Shown here: positions 39,974-47,764 of the stretch, one piece after another
Position numbering within the stretch: the first letter of the stretch is position 1
How the letters are laid out: each line of letters opens with the position of its first letter
Origin: Acidovorax sp. 1608163
Lineage (GTDB): Bacteria; Pseudomonadota; Gammaproteobacteria; Burkholderiales; Burkholderiaceae_C
Reading direction: 5' to 3'
DNA length: 64,000 bases
Assembly: GCF_003669015.1 (NCBI RefSeq)
Contig: NZ_CP033069.1
Span: 4,970,501-5,034,500, forward strand
Translations under genes and position numbers: made by a program
The notes under the pieces: generated by a model
Seen by the model: the letters and a program-made list of their open reading frames with translations, nothing else
What the model was told of the DNA's origin: nothing
Database searches by the model: none

Positions 39974-40939
39974 TCAGTCCAGCTTCACCTTGGCAAACTC
40001 GGCCACGTGCTTCATTTTTTCAATTTCGCGGCCGATCTGGGCCGTGAAGTCTTTGGATGGGGTGCCTGAAGGATACAGGCCCTGCCCCGCCAGCCTCTCG
40101 GCCACGGCCTGCTCTTTCAGGGCCTGGGCCACGGCGTGCTGGATGCGGTCGACGGCGGCGGCAGGCGTGCCTGCGGGCGCCACCAGGCCAAACCACGAAG
40201 GCTCGTTGGCCTGCTTGTAGCCCAGCTCGGCGTAGGTGGGCACCTCGGGCAATACGTCCAGTCGGCCAGGCCATGACACTGCCAGCGCTTTGAGCTTGCC
40301 CGATTTGATGTGCGGCAGCGACGAGGCCACCTGGTCAAAGTACACCGCCACCTGGCCTGCCAGCACATCGTTGATGGCCGGGCCTGCACCACGGTAGGGG
40401 ATGTGCACCATGGAGGTGCCCGTGCTGCTCTTGAACAGCTCGCCCCACATGTGGCCGATGGTGCCGTTGCCCGGCGTGGCGTACGACACTTTGCCGGGGT
40501 TGGCCTTGAGGTGCTTGACCAGATCGGCAAAGTCTTTGACGGGCAGCACAGCGGGGTTGATGACGATGACGCCGGGGGCTTTCACGATCTCGGTCACGCC
40601 CACAAAGTCTTTGGTGGGGTGATAGGGCAGCTTGCTGTACACGGCAGGGTTCACGCCGTGGGTGGACAGGGTGGCCACGCCGATGGTGAGGCCGTCTGCC
40701 GGGGCGCGGGCCACTTCGGCCATGCCGATGGAGCCACCCGCGCCGCCCCGGTTTTCCAGCACCACGGGTTGCTTGAGGATGCGCGCCAGCGGCTCTTGCA
40801 GGCTGCGGGCGGTGATGTCGGTGGCGCCCCCTGGCGGGAAGGGAATGATGACGCGCAGCGGTTTGGCTTCTTGGCCCCAGGATATTCCAGGAGCGACAGA
40901 TGTAGCGGCCAGCGCGGCAAGCAGTTGACGGCGTTGCAT
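39974..40939 (-). CDS. Bug-family (TctC) tripartite tricarboxylate-type binding protein
   Basis: Periplasmic solute receptor of 321 residues. The start is MQRRQLLAALAATSVAPGIS, a Tat/Sec-like signal. Bug motifs are RVIIPFPPGGATDITARS, ILKQPVVLENRGGAGGSIGMA, VRAPADGLTIGV-type strand (here ARAPADGLTIGVATLSTHGV), and the C-terminal KDFTAQIGREIEKM. Such receptors bind carboxylates or related anions and are abundant in Burkholderiales, often without a linked TctAB. It is divergent from a LysR gene, its likely regulator. Confidence 0.93.
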   Translation of the reverse strand: MQRRQLLAALAATSVAPGISWGQEAKPLRVIIPFPPGGATDITARSLQEPLARILKQPVVLENRGGAGGSIGMAEVARAPADGLTIGVATLSTHGVNPAVYSKLPYHPTKDFVGVTEIVKAPGVIVINPAVLPVKDFADLVKHLKANPGKVSYATPGNGTIGHMWGELFKSSTGTSMVHIPYRGAGPAINDVLAGQVAVYFDQVASSLPHIKSGKLKALAVSWPGRLDVLPEVPTYAELGYKQANEPSWFGLVAPAGTPAAAVDRIQHAVAQALKEQAVAERLAGQGLYPSGTPSKDFTAQIGREIEKMKHVAEFAKVKLD

Positions 40940-41013
40940 AGCGGTTTTCCTTTTGCGTGAGAGGAGGTTAAAGGATGGAGTGCCAGTTACCAAGCAACGG
41001 ATGTGCCTGATAA

Positions 41014-41030
41014 CATTCCAATATGGAATG
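41014..41030. promoter_or_regulatory. Palindromic operator, probable LysR site
   Basis: CATTCCAATATGGAATG is an inverted repeat with 7-bp perfect arms and a 3-bp centre. It contains the T-N11-A core of LysR sites. It lies 16 bp before the LysR start and 75 bp before the divergent Bug gene. Confidence 0.55.
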
Positions 41031-41046
41031 ATTTAAGAACCTGCCG

Positions 41047-42003
41047 ATGTCTTCCCTGCGCCGCCTTTCGCCCCCGCTGCACCTGCTGCGGGCGTTTTCT
41101 ACCGTCACCCGGTTTGGCGGTGTTTCGCGCGCGGCCGAGGCCTTGCACCTCACTCAAAGCGCGGTGAGCAAGCAGGTCAAAGAGCTGGAAACCTGGGTGG
41201 GCGTGCCCCTGTTTGAGCGCAGCCGCAAGCGCCTGGCCTTGACCCCGGCGGGCGAGCGGTATGAAAAAGCCGTGCGCGGCCTGATGGCCCAGCTGGAGGC
41301 CGCCACGCTGGAACTGATCACCAGCGATGACGGCGGCGGTGCGCTGCACTTGTCCAGCCTGCCCACGTTTGCGGCCAAGTGGCTCATTCCGCGGCTGCCG
41401 CAGTTCCAGCAGTTGCATCCACAAATCACGCTGCACTTTGTGCCGTACGTGCACAGCTACGACTTCACCCGGCCCGAGCTGGACTGCGCCATTTTGTTTG
41501 GCGATGGCCACTGGCCTGGGGCGCATGCCCACTACCTCACGGGCCAGGATGTGGCCCTGATCGCGCCGCGCACCAAGGTAGCGGACTGGCCCCTTCACAC
41601 CCCGCGCGATGTGGCGCGCTACACCCTGCTGCGCCATGTGACGGTGCCCGAGGCCTGGCTGCGCTGGAGCCAGACGCACGGTGTGGAGGGTGCCATCGAC
41701 CCGCTGGCCGGGCCGCAGTTTGACCAGTTCCAGACCATGATCCGCGCGGTGATGGCGGGCATGGGCCTGGCGTTGGTGCCGCGCTGCCTGGTGCAGGACG
41801 AGATCACCTCGGGCCTGGTGCGCGAGCCGCTGGCCCCGCTGGCGCAGGCGGGCGGCTACCAGGGCGATGTGGGCTACTGGTTTTGCTACCCGGAGGGGCG
41901 CACCCAGTTGCATGCGCTGCAGTGCTTTCGGCAGTGGCTGCTGCAAAGCACCGAGGCGGGCGCCCCCGCTACGGTGCAGGCAGCGGGATTAAAGGAGAAA
42001 TAG
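41047..42003 (+). CDS. LysR-family transcriptional regulator (GcvA-like)
   Basis: A 318-residue LTTR. The HTH is PLHLLRAFSTVTRFGGVSRA then AEALHLTQSAVSKQVKELE. The effector-binding domain follows (LSSLPTFAAKWLIPRLPQFQ, DCAILFGDGHWPG). The FAAKWLIPRL segment is typical of GcvA/AmpR-type members. Divergent from the Bug binding protein gene, it probably regulates that gene and itself. Confidence 0.9.
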   Translation: MSSLRRLSPPLHLLRAFSTVTRFGGVSRAAEALHLTQSAVSKQVKELETWVGVPLFERSRKRLALTPAGERYEKAVRGLMAQLEAATLELITSDDGGGALHLSSLPTFAAKWLIPRLPQFQQLHPQITLHFVPYVHSYDFTRPELDCAILFGDGHWPGAHAHYLTGQDVALIAPRTKVADWPLHTPRDVARYTLLRHVTVPEAWLRWSQTHGVEGAIDPLAGPQFDQFQTMIRAVMAGMGLALVPRCLVQDEITSGLVREPLAPLAQAGGYQGDVGYWFCYPEGRTQLHALQCFRQWLLQSTEAGAPATVQAAGLKEK

Positions 42004-42048
42004 GCCTGTAGCGCTTATCCGGTAAGCGCTAGCAGCTATGAATATATG
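42002..42048. repeat. Dispersed palindromic repeat, copy 5
   Basis: Reads GGCCTGTAGCGCTTATCC, then GGTAAGCGCTAGCAGCTATG. It starts at the LysR stop codon. Confidence 0.75.
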
Positions 42049-42127
42049 AGCATTCAGTGCGTTCGCAGCGCGCGCTTGTGCACGCGTGGGTGTCTGCAAG
42101 CGGCGCAATGCCCCGCTGGCTGCGGGC

Positions 42128-42844
42128 TCAGTCCCCGCGCACCTCGGCCACCAGGTCGGCCAGGGCTTGCACATCGGTCACCACCAGGGCGTGCAGCCCA
42201 TCCTTGCGCAGCAGGCCGCGTTTGGTCAGGGCGCTGATCTCGCGGGTGACCTGCTCGCGGTTGGTGCTGATTTTGCTGGCCAGAACGGCGTGGGCGGGGG
42301 CGGGGTCGATGCGGGCGGTGTTGTCGCTTTGCAGCCCGCTGGCGTGGGCCAGCCGCAGCAGCTCGGCGTGCAGGCGGGTTTGCACGCCCAGGGTGCTCAG
42401 GTCAATCACGCGCTCGGTCAGGCGCCGCACCAGGGCCGTGAGGTTCCTCATCATGCGCATGGCGACGATGGGTTCGCGCTCCAGCATCGCGATGAAGGCG
42501 GGGGCCGACAGGCTGGCCAGCACGCTGGCCTCCAGCGCCACCACGTCGGCCGAGCGGGGTTGCCCGTCAATTGCCGACAGGTCGCCAAAGTGCTCGCCCG
42601 CCTCGCAGTCCCGAAACGTGACCTCGCGCCCGCTGGCCGCGTAGGTGGTGATGCGCGCGCGCCCCGCGCACAAAAAGTACACCTCGCCACCCGGCGATGC
42701 GCGGGTGAACAGGGGCGTGCGGGCTTCTACCGTGCGCCAGTCGCACTCGGCGGCAATGCGGTCCAGGCAGGCCTCGCCCAGGCCTTCAAACAGGGCGATG
42801 CGGCGCAGGGCCAGGGTGGAGCGGGGGGATTGCGGTGCGTTCAT
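42128..42844 (-). CDS. CRP/FNR-family transcriptional regulator
   Basis: A 238-residue regulator. The cNMP-binding beta-roll is at about 10-125 (ALFEGLGEACLDRIAAECDW, CEAGEHFGDLSAIDGQPRSADVVALE). A dimerisation helix follows, then a Crp-type HTH (ILASKISTNREQVTREISAL is the recognition region, here VLASKIST). The phosphate cassette G-D-L-S-A-I-D-G-x-P-R-S-A contains the Arg-Ser pair used to bind cAMP in CRP, so a cyclic-nucleotide ligand is plausible. It is divergent (263-bp gap) from an adenylate cyclase gene. Confidence 0.9.
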   Translation of the reverse strand: MNAPQSPRSTLALRRIALFEGLGEACLDRIAAECDWRTVEARTPLFTRASPGGEVYFLCAGRARITTYAASGREVTFRDCEAGEHFGDLSAIDGQPRSADVVALEASVLASLSAPAFIAMLEREPIVAMRMMRNLTALVRRLTERVIDLSTLGVQTRLHAELLRLAHASGLQSDNTARIDPAPAHAVLASKISTNREQVTREISALTKRGLLRKDGLHALVVTDVQALADLVAEVRGD

Positions 42845-43107
42845 GGAACCAAAGGGGTGGGCGCAGCACCCAAGGCTGGCGCCGCAGAGGTGTGCGAAGT
42901 GGGCGGATTATGCTCACAAGCTTCAGAATTCAGTGTTGTGCTGTGCTTCTGTGGTGGGCTTCTTGGCGGGTGGGCCGCGTTGTCGGCGCCGCCGCCTGCG
43001 GGGCCTTTCTTTGTGAGGGGGCTCGCCCTCGCATTTCTCCCTGGCATTTCTCCCTCGCATGGCATCTTGGTGCCCTGTGTTTTGACTTTTTCCATCACCT
43101 CCCTTCC

Positions 43108-44751
43108 ATGTCCCTTGCCCTGATCCGCTCGCGCCTGCCTTCCCTTCGCCAGGTGCGCTGGGCCAGTGGCCTGGTGCTGTGGTGCTACGTGGCCCTGCAC
43201 CTGGGCAACCATGCCACGGGGCTGGTGTCTTTGCAGGTGGCCGATGCGCTGCTGGAGGTGATCAGCAGTGGGTGGCATTCGGTGCCGGGCACGGTGCTGC
43301 TGTATGGCGCGCTGCTCACGCACCTGGCGCTGGCAGGCGTGGCCCTGTGGCAGCGGCGCAGCCTGCGCATGCCGTGGGTGGAGGGTGTGCGGCTGGCACT
43401 GGGCCTGTGCCTGCCGCTGCTGCTGGCCGGGCATTTTGTGGCCACGCGCTGGGCGTTTGAATCCATGGGCGCATCGCCCCCCTACGGCCGCATGGTGAAT
43501 GGCCTGGCCCGGCCCGAGAACCTGGTGCTGCAGTCGCTGCTGCTCATCACGGCGTGGTGGCATGGCTGCCTGGGCCTGCACATGGCGATGCGCGGGCGGC
43601 CAGGGTGGCGGCGCTGGCAGCCCGCCTTGCTCACGGGGACCGTGCTGCTGCCGGTGCTGGCGGCGCTGGGCTTGCTATTTATGGCGCGCGAGATTGCCTG
43701 GGAGGTGAGCGCGCTGCCCCCACCGCCCTCGGGCCGCACCGCGCAGGCGGTGGCGGCGTCGGCCTGGCTGGAGGATGCCTTGCGCTGGGGCTGGGTGGCC
43801 GCCGTGGCCGCCTTGTTGGCACTGCGCTGGGCATGGCGCACCTTGCGGCGCTGCCGTGGGGGCGGCCCCATCACCCTGCGCTACCCCGACCGCGCTGTGC
43901 AAGTGCCGCGCGGATTTACGGTGCTGGAGGCCAGCCGCAGCCACGGCATTGCCCACCTGGCGCTGTGCGGCGGGCGGGCGCGCTGCTCTACCTGCCGCGT
44001 GCGGGTGGATGGGCCCAGTGCCCATGTGCCCGAGCCTGGCCGCGACGAGCGCACCACGCTGGCCCGCGTGCAGGCCCCGCCGGGCGTGCGCCTGGCCTGC
44101 CAGCTGCGGCCCACCGGCGATGTGCAGATCACGCCCCTGTTCCAGCCCGGCCAGGCCCCGCTGCCAGGGCGCCTGGGGCAAGAGCGGCAGGTGGCCATCT
44201 TGTTTGTGGACCTGCGCCGCTGGTCGGGCATGGCCGAGCGGCAGTGGCCGTTTGACCTGGCCTGGATGCTGGACCAGTACTTCGCCCGCGTGGGCGCGGC
44301 CGTGCAAGACGGCGGCGGCCTGGCCAACCAGTTCATTGGCGACAGCGTGATGGCCATCTTTGGGCTGGAGACCGATTTGCCCACCGCCTGCCGCCAGGCC
44401 GTGCAGGCCGCTACGTTGATCGAGCAGCGCATGGACGCCTGGAGCGAGACCTTTCGCACCCAGTTTGGCCAGTCGCTGGACTTTGGCATGGGCCTGCACG
44501 CAGGCCGCGTGGCGCTGGGGCAGGTGGGCTACGAAGACACCACCACCTTCAGTGCTGTGGGCGAGGTGGTGAACACGGCCAGCCGCCTGCAAGACCATTC
44601 CAAAGTGGTGGGCGCACGGCTGGTGCTGTCGCTGGAGGCCGCCCGCCTTGCCGGCGTGGCCGACGCCCTGGGCACGCCTGAAGAGGTGCAGGTGCGCGGG
44701 CGCTCGCAGCCACTGCAGGTGTTGCATGTGAAGCGGCCTTCGCAGCTGTGA
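43108..44751 (+). CDS. Membrane-ferredoxin-adenylate/guanylate cyclase fusion
   Basis: A 547-residue three-part protein. Residues about 10-250 carry roughly six membrane helices with several histidines (LHLGNHATG, LLAGHFVATRW, WWHGCLGLHMA), reminiscent of a heme-binding cytochrome b anchor. Residues about 255-345 are a plant-type 2Fe-2S ferredoxin with LCGGRARCSTC (C-x5-C-x2-C) and a fourth Cys in RLACQLRP. Residues about 365-545 are a class III cyclase: metal Asp in LFVDLRRWSGMAE, IGDSVMAIFG, and GMGLHAGRVALGQVG. The likely role is redox- or oxygen-controlled cAMP synthesis. ATG 43108 begins right before the first helix. A divergent CRP-family gene is its natural partner. Confidence 0.9.
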   Translation: MSLALIRSRLPSLRQVRWASGLVLWCYVALHLGNHATGLVSLQVADALLEVISSGWHSVPGTVLLYGALLTHLALAGVALWQRRSLRMPWVEGVRLALGLCLPLLLAGHFVATRWAFESMGASPPYGRMVNGLARPENLVLQSLLLITAWWHGCLGLHMAMRGRPGWRRWQPALLTGTVLLPVLAALGLLFMAREIAWEVSALPPPPSGRTAQAVAASAWLEDALRWGWVAAVAALLALRWAWRTLRRCRGGGPITLRYPDRAVQVPRGFTVLEASRSHGIAHLALCGGRARCSTCRVRVDGPSAHVPEPGRDERTTLARVQAPPGVRLACQLRPTGDVQITPLFQPGQAPLPGRLGQERQVAILFVDLRRWSGMAERQWPFDLAWMLDQYFARVGAAVQDGGGLANQFIGDSVMAIFGLETDLPTACRQAVQAATLIEQRMDAWSETFRTQFGQSLDFGMGLHAGRVALGQVGYEDTTTFSAVGEVVNTASRLQDHSKVVGARLVLSLEAARLAGVADALGTPEEVQVRGRSQPLQVLHVKRPSQL

Positions 44752-44867
44752 CGAGGGCTGTATTCCGAAGGGCTGTGAATCCGGCTGGGTGCGGGTGGTC
44801 CGGGGAGTTTTGAGAGTCGCCCTGTCGCTGGCGCCATTGTTTGTCCCGCGCCAGGGCGGCAGGTCCC

Positions 44868-45263
44868 TCATTTGCAGTTGCAGCCGCTAAATTGGTCTTT
44901 GGAGTTCACGTAAACGTGGCAACTCTTGTCATGTTCCCCTTGCTCGTTGTACAGCCGTACGGTCAGATGAACCTTGGGGTCATCTGCCGTGGTGTGTGGC
45001 CCGGCAACGATCATGGCACCCGCTTGGCCGCCATTGGCGCTGCGGCTTTTGATTTGCTGGCATTGCCCTGCAATATTGACCGCGTGCCGTCTATTCATTC
45101 CCTGCTCCTGGGGCTGCTTCCAGCCGCCGGATGTGTCGATGTAGCCGGCGTGGGCGCGATCTGCGCCCACGCCCAACAACACGCAAGACAAGCAAGCGGC
45201 CAGCACCAGAACATGCCGGGTGGAAAAGACGAAATTTTTTACGAGGTTGGTTTGGTGTGTCAT
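44868..45263 (-). CDS. Small exported cysteine-containing protein
   Basis: A 131-residue protein that I do not recognise. A signal peptide (STRHVLVLAACLSCVLLGVG) ends near ADRAHA, leaving a mature part of about 90 residues starting GYIDTSGG. The mature part has four cysteines (AGQCQQI, KSCHVYV, SGCNCK), able to form two disulfides. AGGAG lies 8 bp before the ATG. It is the last gene of the minus-strand island, and is less AT-rich than the genes before it. Possibly a secreted effector or a stabilising partner. Confidence 0.8.
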   Translation of the reverse strand: MTHQTNLVKNFVFSTRHVLVLAACLSCVLLGVGADRAHAGYIDTSGGWKQPQEQGMNRRHAVNIAGQCQQIKSRSANGGQAGAMIVAGPHTTADDPKVHLTVRLYNEQGEHDKSCHVYVNSKDQFSGCNCK

Positions 45264-45294
45264 TTTGAATCTCCTGGATTTAATGAAAAGGAAC

Positions 45295-45787
45295 TTACCC
45301 TGAATGGCCCATGGCCATTGGTGAGCATGTCGCGGTGCTCATGAAACTGCGGTTTGCTTCTGGCTGCAATGCAAGCCATCCGGACTCCCATGCCAGAAAA
45401 AGCATGTGTCTGGTGTTTTGAGCACCTGATTTCTTGAGCATGCTTTTACGATGTTGCCCTGCGGTAAAAGGGCTGATACCCAGTTCGCGGGCAATCATCT
45501 TGTCACTCATGCCTTGGGCAAGTAAATTGATGACTTGCTTTTCTTTATGCGAAAAAGGATTTTTGGGATATTTTTTTTATATCACTGGCATGATGATAAA
45601 AGATACCCACAAGATTGATTGATTTTCCTGTTTTGCATTTTCTCATGATGTTTTCCTTGTGTTTGATCACAGTTTTTAATGAGATCTCGAGTTGACTCGA
45701 TATATTTCTCACCAGTTCACCCCGTGCCAGAAGTTCCAATATCTCTAGCTCACGGTTGGTGAGTGTGTTGTGAATTTCTATAGACAT
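45295..45787 (-). CDS. Tandem LuxR-type HTH regulator, interrupted at an A8 tract
   Basis: Two LuxR/GerE-type helix-turn-helix domains lie back to back. The first (from ATG 45787) reads LTNRELEILELLARGELVRN and ISSQLEISLKTVIKHKENIM. The second reads HKEKQVINLLAQGMSDKMIA, then RELGISPFTAGQHRKSMLKK. They are in different frames. The minus-strand A8 run (plus-strand T at 45571-45578) joins them: with seven A, one frame runs through SDIKKYPKNPFSHKEK, giving about 163 residues. Without correction the first product is 80 residues, ending at 45545. No receiver or ligand domain is present. Alternatives are a sequencing error, phase variation by slippage, or programmed frameshifting on A-rich sequence. 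Confidence 0.75.
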
Positions 45788-45810
45788 GATGTGACGAGTT
45801 TTTGTTAAGT

Positions 45811-46092
45811 TTATTTTGGCAGCTTCTCGTATTTTGTCTTGAGTTCTTTGTATTTGTAATCAACCTCTTTTGCTTTTTTGAGTAGGCTTTGAAATCCGTT
45901 ATTGTCCAGATGTTCTCTTGTGATTTTTGAAATGCTGCCCAAGAGGTAGATGGTGTTGTCGATGGTTTGGTTGATGGTATTTAGCAAATACCCATTCTTG
46001 AAAAGCTTCAAGGTATTGATAATTTCTTCAGAAGCGTCTGAATCTTTGGTGGTGATGGAAATGTCACTGAAATTTTCATGTCTTTGCCTCAT
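45811..46092 (-). CDS. Small helical protein of the pore-like-domain operon
   Basis: A 93-residue protein, unrecognised. It is Lys/Asn/Ile-rich and predicted helical (SEEIINTLKLFKNGYLLNTI, then FQSLLKKAKEVDYKYKELKT), ending in a coiled-coil-like stretch. It has no signal peptide. Its ATG overlaps the stop of the preceding gene as ATGA, which indicates translational coupling and argues that both products act together. An immunity or chaperone role is conceivable but not shown. Confidence 0.7.
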   Translation of the reverse strand: MRQRHENFSDISITTKDSDASEEIINTLKLFKNGYLLNTINQTIDNTIYLLGSISKITREHLDNNGFQSLLKKAKEVDYKYKELKTKYEKLPK

Positions 46093-46415
46093 GGATTTTT
46101 CCACTCGACACCATAATTGATCAGCGTGGTGCCGAAAATTTCGACACGGGCTTCGCCATTTTTGATTTCCAGGGCTGGGTTTTTCCAAATGATGGTGCCT
46201 GTGGCATTTCTGGGCTTCCAGACCAGGCCCGTGTCATGCTCCACCCAGAGCTGCAGGTTTTTGATATCTCCCTCAGGCAGCGTGAACGACCAATTGGTCC
46301 CCGCAGTCATGGAATGTTCGCTGGTAGCTTGTTGCTGAAAATCGTCTTGAATCCAGCTCAGACGGCAGTGGGCAACAAAGGCGCCCTTGTTGGTTACGGT
46401 GATGGTGATAGACAT
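46089..46415 (-). CDS. Stand-alone cholesterol-dependent-cytolysin domain 4-like protein
   Basis: A 108-residue beta-rich protein that matches the C-terminal membrane-binding domain of thiol-activated cytolysins along its whole length: KGAFVAHCRLSW aligns with SGAYVARF..W, FTLPEGDIKNLQLWVE with IPLEANARNIRIKARE, DTGLVWK with the undecapeptide core CTGLAWE, and VEIFGTTLIN with the SIWGTTLYP strand. The Thr-Leu pair that recognises cholesterol in cytolysins is kept in GTTL, but the undecapeptide Cys and Trp-Trp are not. The pore-forming domains 1-3 are absent and there is no signal peptide. ATG 46415 has AAGGA 7-8 bp upstream. The alignment is from memory of the family, not a search. Confidence 0.75.
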   Translation of the reverse strand: MSITITVTNKGAFVAHCRLSWIQDDFQQQATSEHSMTAGTNWSFTLPEGDIKNLQLWVEHDTGLVWKPRNATGTIIWKNPALEIKNGEARVEIFGTTLINYGVEWKNP

Positions 46416-46459
46416 AGTGTTTTCCTTGTATAAATAAATTTTTAAATCCAAATTTCTGA

Positions 46460-47236
46460 TTAGCCTTGCCAGTTGGATAGCATGGCATTTCCATCAAAGG
46501 TAATCACTTTGAAAGCTATTGGCGCACGTTCGGATTCATCGGTATCGCTGATAACCTCATTGGGGCTGGGAAAAACATACTTGACGATCGATTCGCTGGC
46601 CTCGCTGAAGGCGTACGACGCTTTACCGCCAGCCTTCAGCCCTTCAACCAGTGAAGATGTCCCCTTGGCTGAACCGCCAATGCTGAATGTCTGGTTGTCC
46701 GACTGCGATCCAATCATGAAGCCGCCAGCACTGCGCACCACACTGGTAATGACTACAAACCCAGGCTTGATACCCCCGCTACCATTCAAATATCCCTTGG
46801 TGCCTGCGGCTGTCTTGAGTGTTTTAAAAACATCAATCTTCATCAGGTTCTGGGTGTTTTGAATATTCTTGGACCTCACGGCGGTATATTGAGCAAGCAG
46901 GTCGGTACTCCTTGAAAATCCCCAGCTAAACTTCACGCCGCCATTGATTTTTGTTCCTGTCTCTGGATCAATAAAGGTTCCGTCAATCTTGGTAGCCACA
47001 TCATGCTTCTTGACACCGCTGGTCATGAAAATGAAGTCACCGGTTCGTTTTTCGGCTGTGGAAAATTTTTCTTCGTGCTCGTGGAACACATTTCCCATGA
47101 CATCAAATTCGGCAGTCTCGGGGTTGATGACTCCGTATGCGCCCAGGTCCACATTACCGACCATAGACCAATTTCCCCACAGGCTGCCATCACCCTGGCG
47201 AATAAGCTCAGTGAATTTTTTATTCCAGTAAATCAT
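46460..47236 (-). CDS. Unknown 258-aa beta-rich protein, first gene of island operon
   Basis: I do not recognise this protein. It starts MIYWNKKFTELIRQGDGSLW after a strong GAGGAG site. Features are a Gly-Asp-rich N-terminal part (GNVDLGAYGVINPETAEFDV), a central segment with FSWGFSRSTDLLAQYTAVRS, and a C-terminal half of amphipathic strands (PGFVVITSVVRSAGG, QTFSIGGSAKGTSS, APIAFKVITFDG). It has no signal peptide and no membrane helix. The C-terminal strand pattern vaguely recalls bacterial gasdermin-like pore formers, which is a guess only. Its neighbour 44 bp downstream is the cytolysin domain 4-like protein, suggesting a shared membrane-targeted function. Confidence 0.75.
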   Translation of the reverse strand: MIYWNKKFTELIRQGDGSLWGNWSMVGNVDLGAYGVINPETAEFDVMGNVFHEHEEKFSTAEKRTGDFIFMTSGVKKHDVATKIDGTFIDPETGTKINGGVKFSWGFSRSTDLLAQYTAVRSKNIQNTQNLMKIDVFKTLKTAAGTKGYLNGSGGIKPGFVVITSVVRSAGGFMIGSQSDNQTFSIGGSAKGTSSLVEGLKAGGKASYAFSEASESIVKYVFPSPNEVISDTDESERAPIAFKVITFDGNAMLSNWQG

Positions 47237-47348
47237 TTTTGCTCCTCATATTTAATGACCACAGATGTTTGTGGCAACTGCAGTTTATGGAGGGCATCTG
47301 GGTGGCTCAATACGATAAAAGGGGGATGCTCTTGAGGTATGACACTCA

Positions 47349-47401
47349 AAATATATATTGCAAGAAATATTTTGCATATGTTGAATATGGAATATATATT
47401 T
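47349..47401. promoter_or_regulatory. AT-rich inverted repeat upstream of the island operon
   Basis: AAATATATATT (47349-47359) and AATATATATTT (47391-47401) are 11-bp perfect inverted arms separated by 31 bp. The spacer holds a second small palindrome (GCAAGAAATATTTTGC-like). It lies about 110 bp upstream of the first island gene and is a candidate operator for the tandem HTH regulator or an AT-rich silencer target. Confidence 0.5.
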
Positions 47402-47764
47402 CTATCAAATATTGTGTTTTGGCATGATTCTTATGAGGGGCATACGGGTTTAATGGCGACGTGCCCTCGTGCAAAGCAGAAATTCGCACGGGGAACTTCC
47501 GCTAACGAATAAAGGGGGCGCGGTCTGCCACGTGTTTCGGGGTCGGGATTTGCGATGTGCCCCCATCCAGTCTTTAAACGATAAAAATGATCGTCTGTGC
47601 TGGGTGTGGGGCCTGGACCCCATCAATCGGGGTGCTGGTAGTGGTGTCTTCACGCGCAAAACCTGTGCGTTTACGCACATACGCCAACGCGCCAAAAACG
47701 GAAACTTCTTCCCATGCAGAACGCAATCACGCACTGCAGGAATCACTCCAAAGGAAGAACTGCC
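47402..47764. other. Intergenic region between island and DUF4148 gene
   Basis: The divergent promoters of the island operon and the DUF4148 gene must lie in this gap and the adjoining bases. Base composition changes from AT-rich (before about 47440) to GC-rich, which marks the right edge of the island. I see no tRNA, transposase remnant or clear direct repeat marking an integration site. Confidence 0.5.

Noticed and set aside
46089..46415. Aegerolysin identity for the 108-aa protein
   Set aside because: Size and beta content fit, but the GTTL, TGLVW and GAFVA blocks fit cytolysin domain 4 better.
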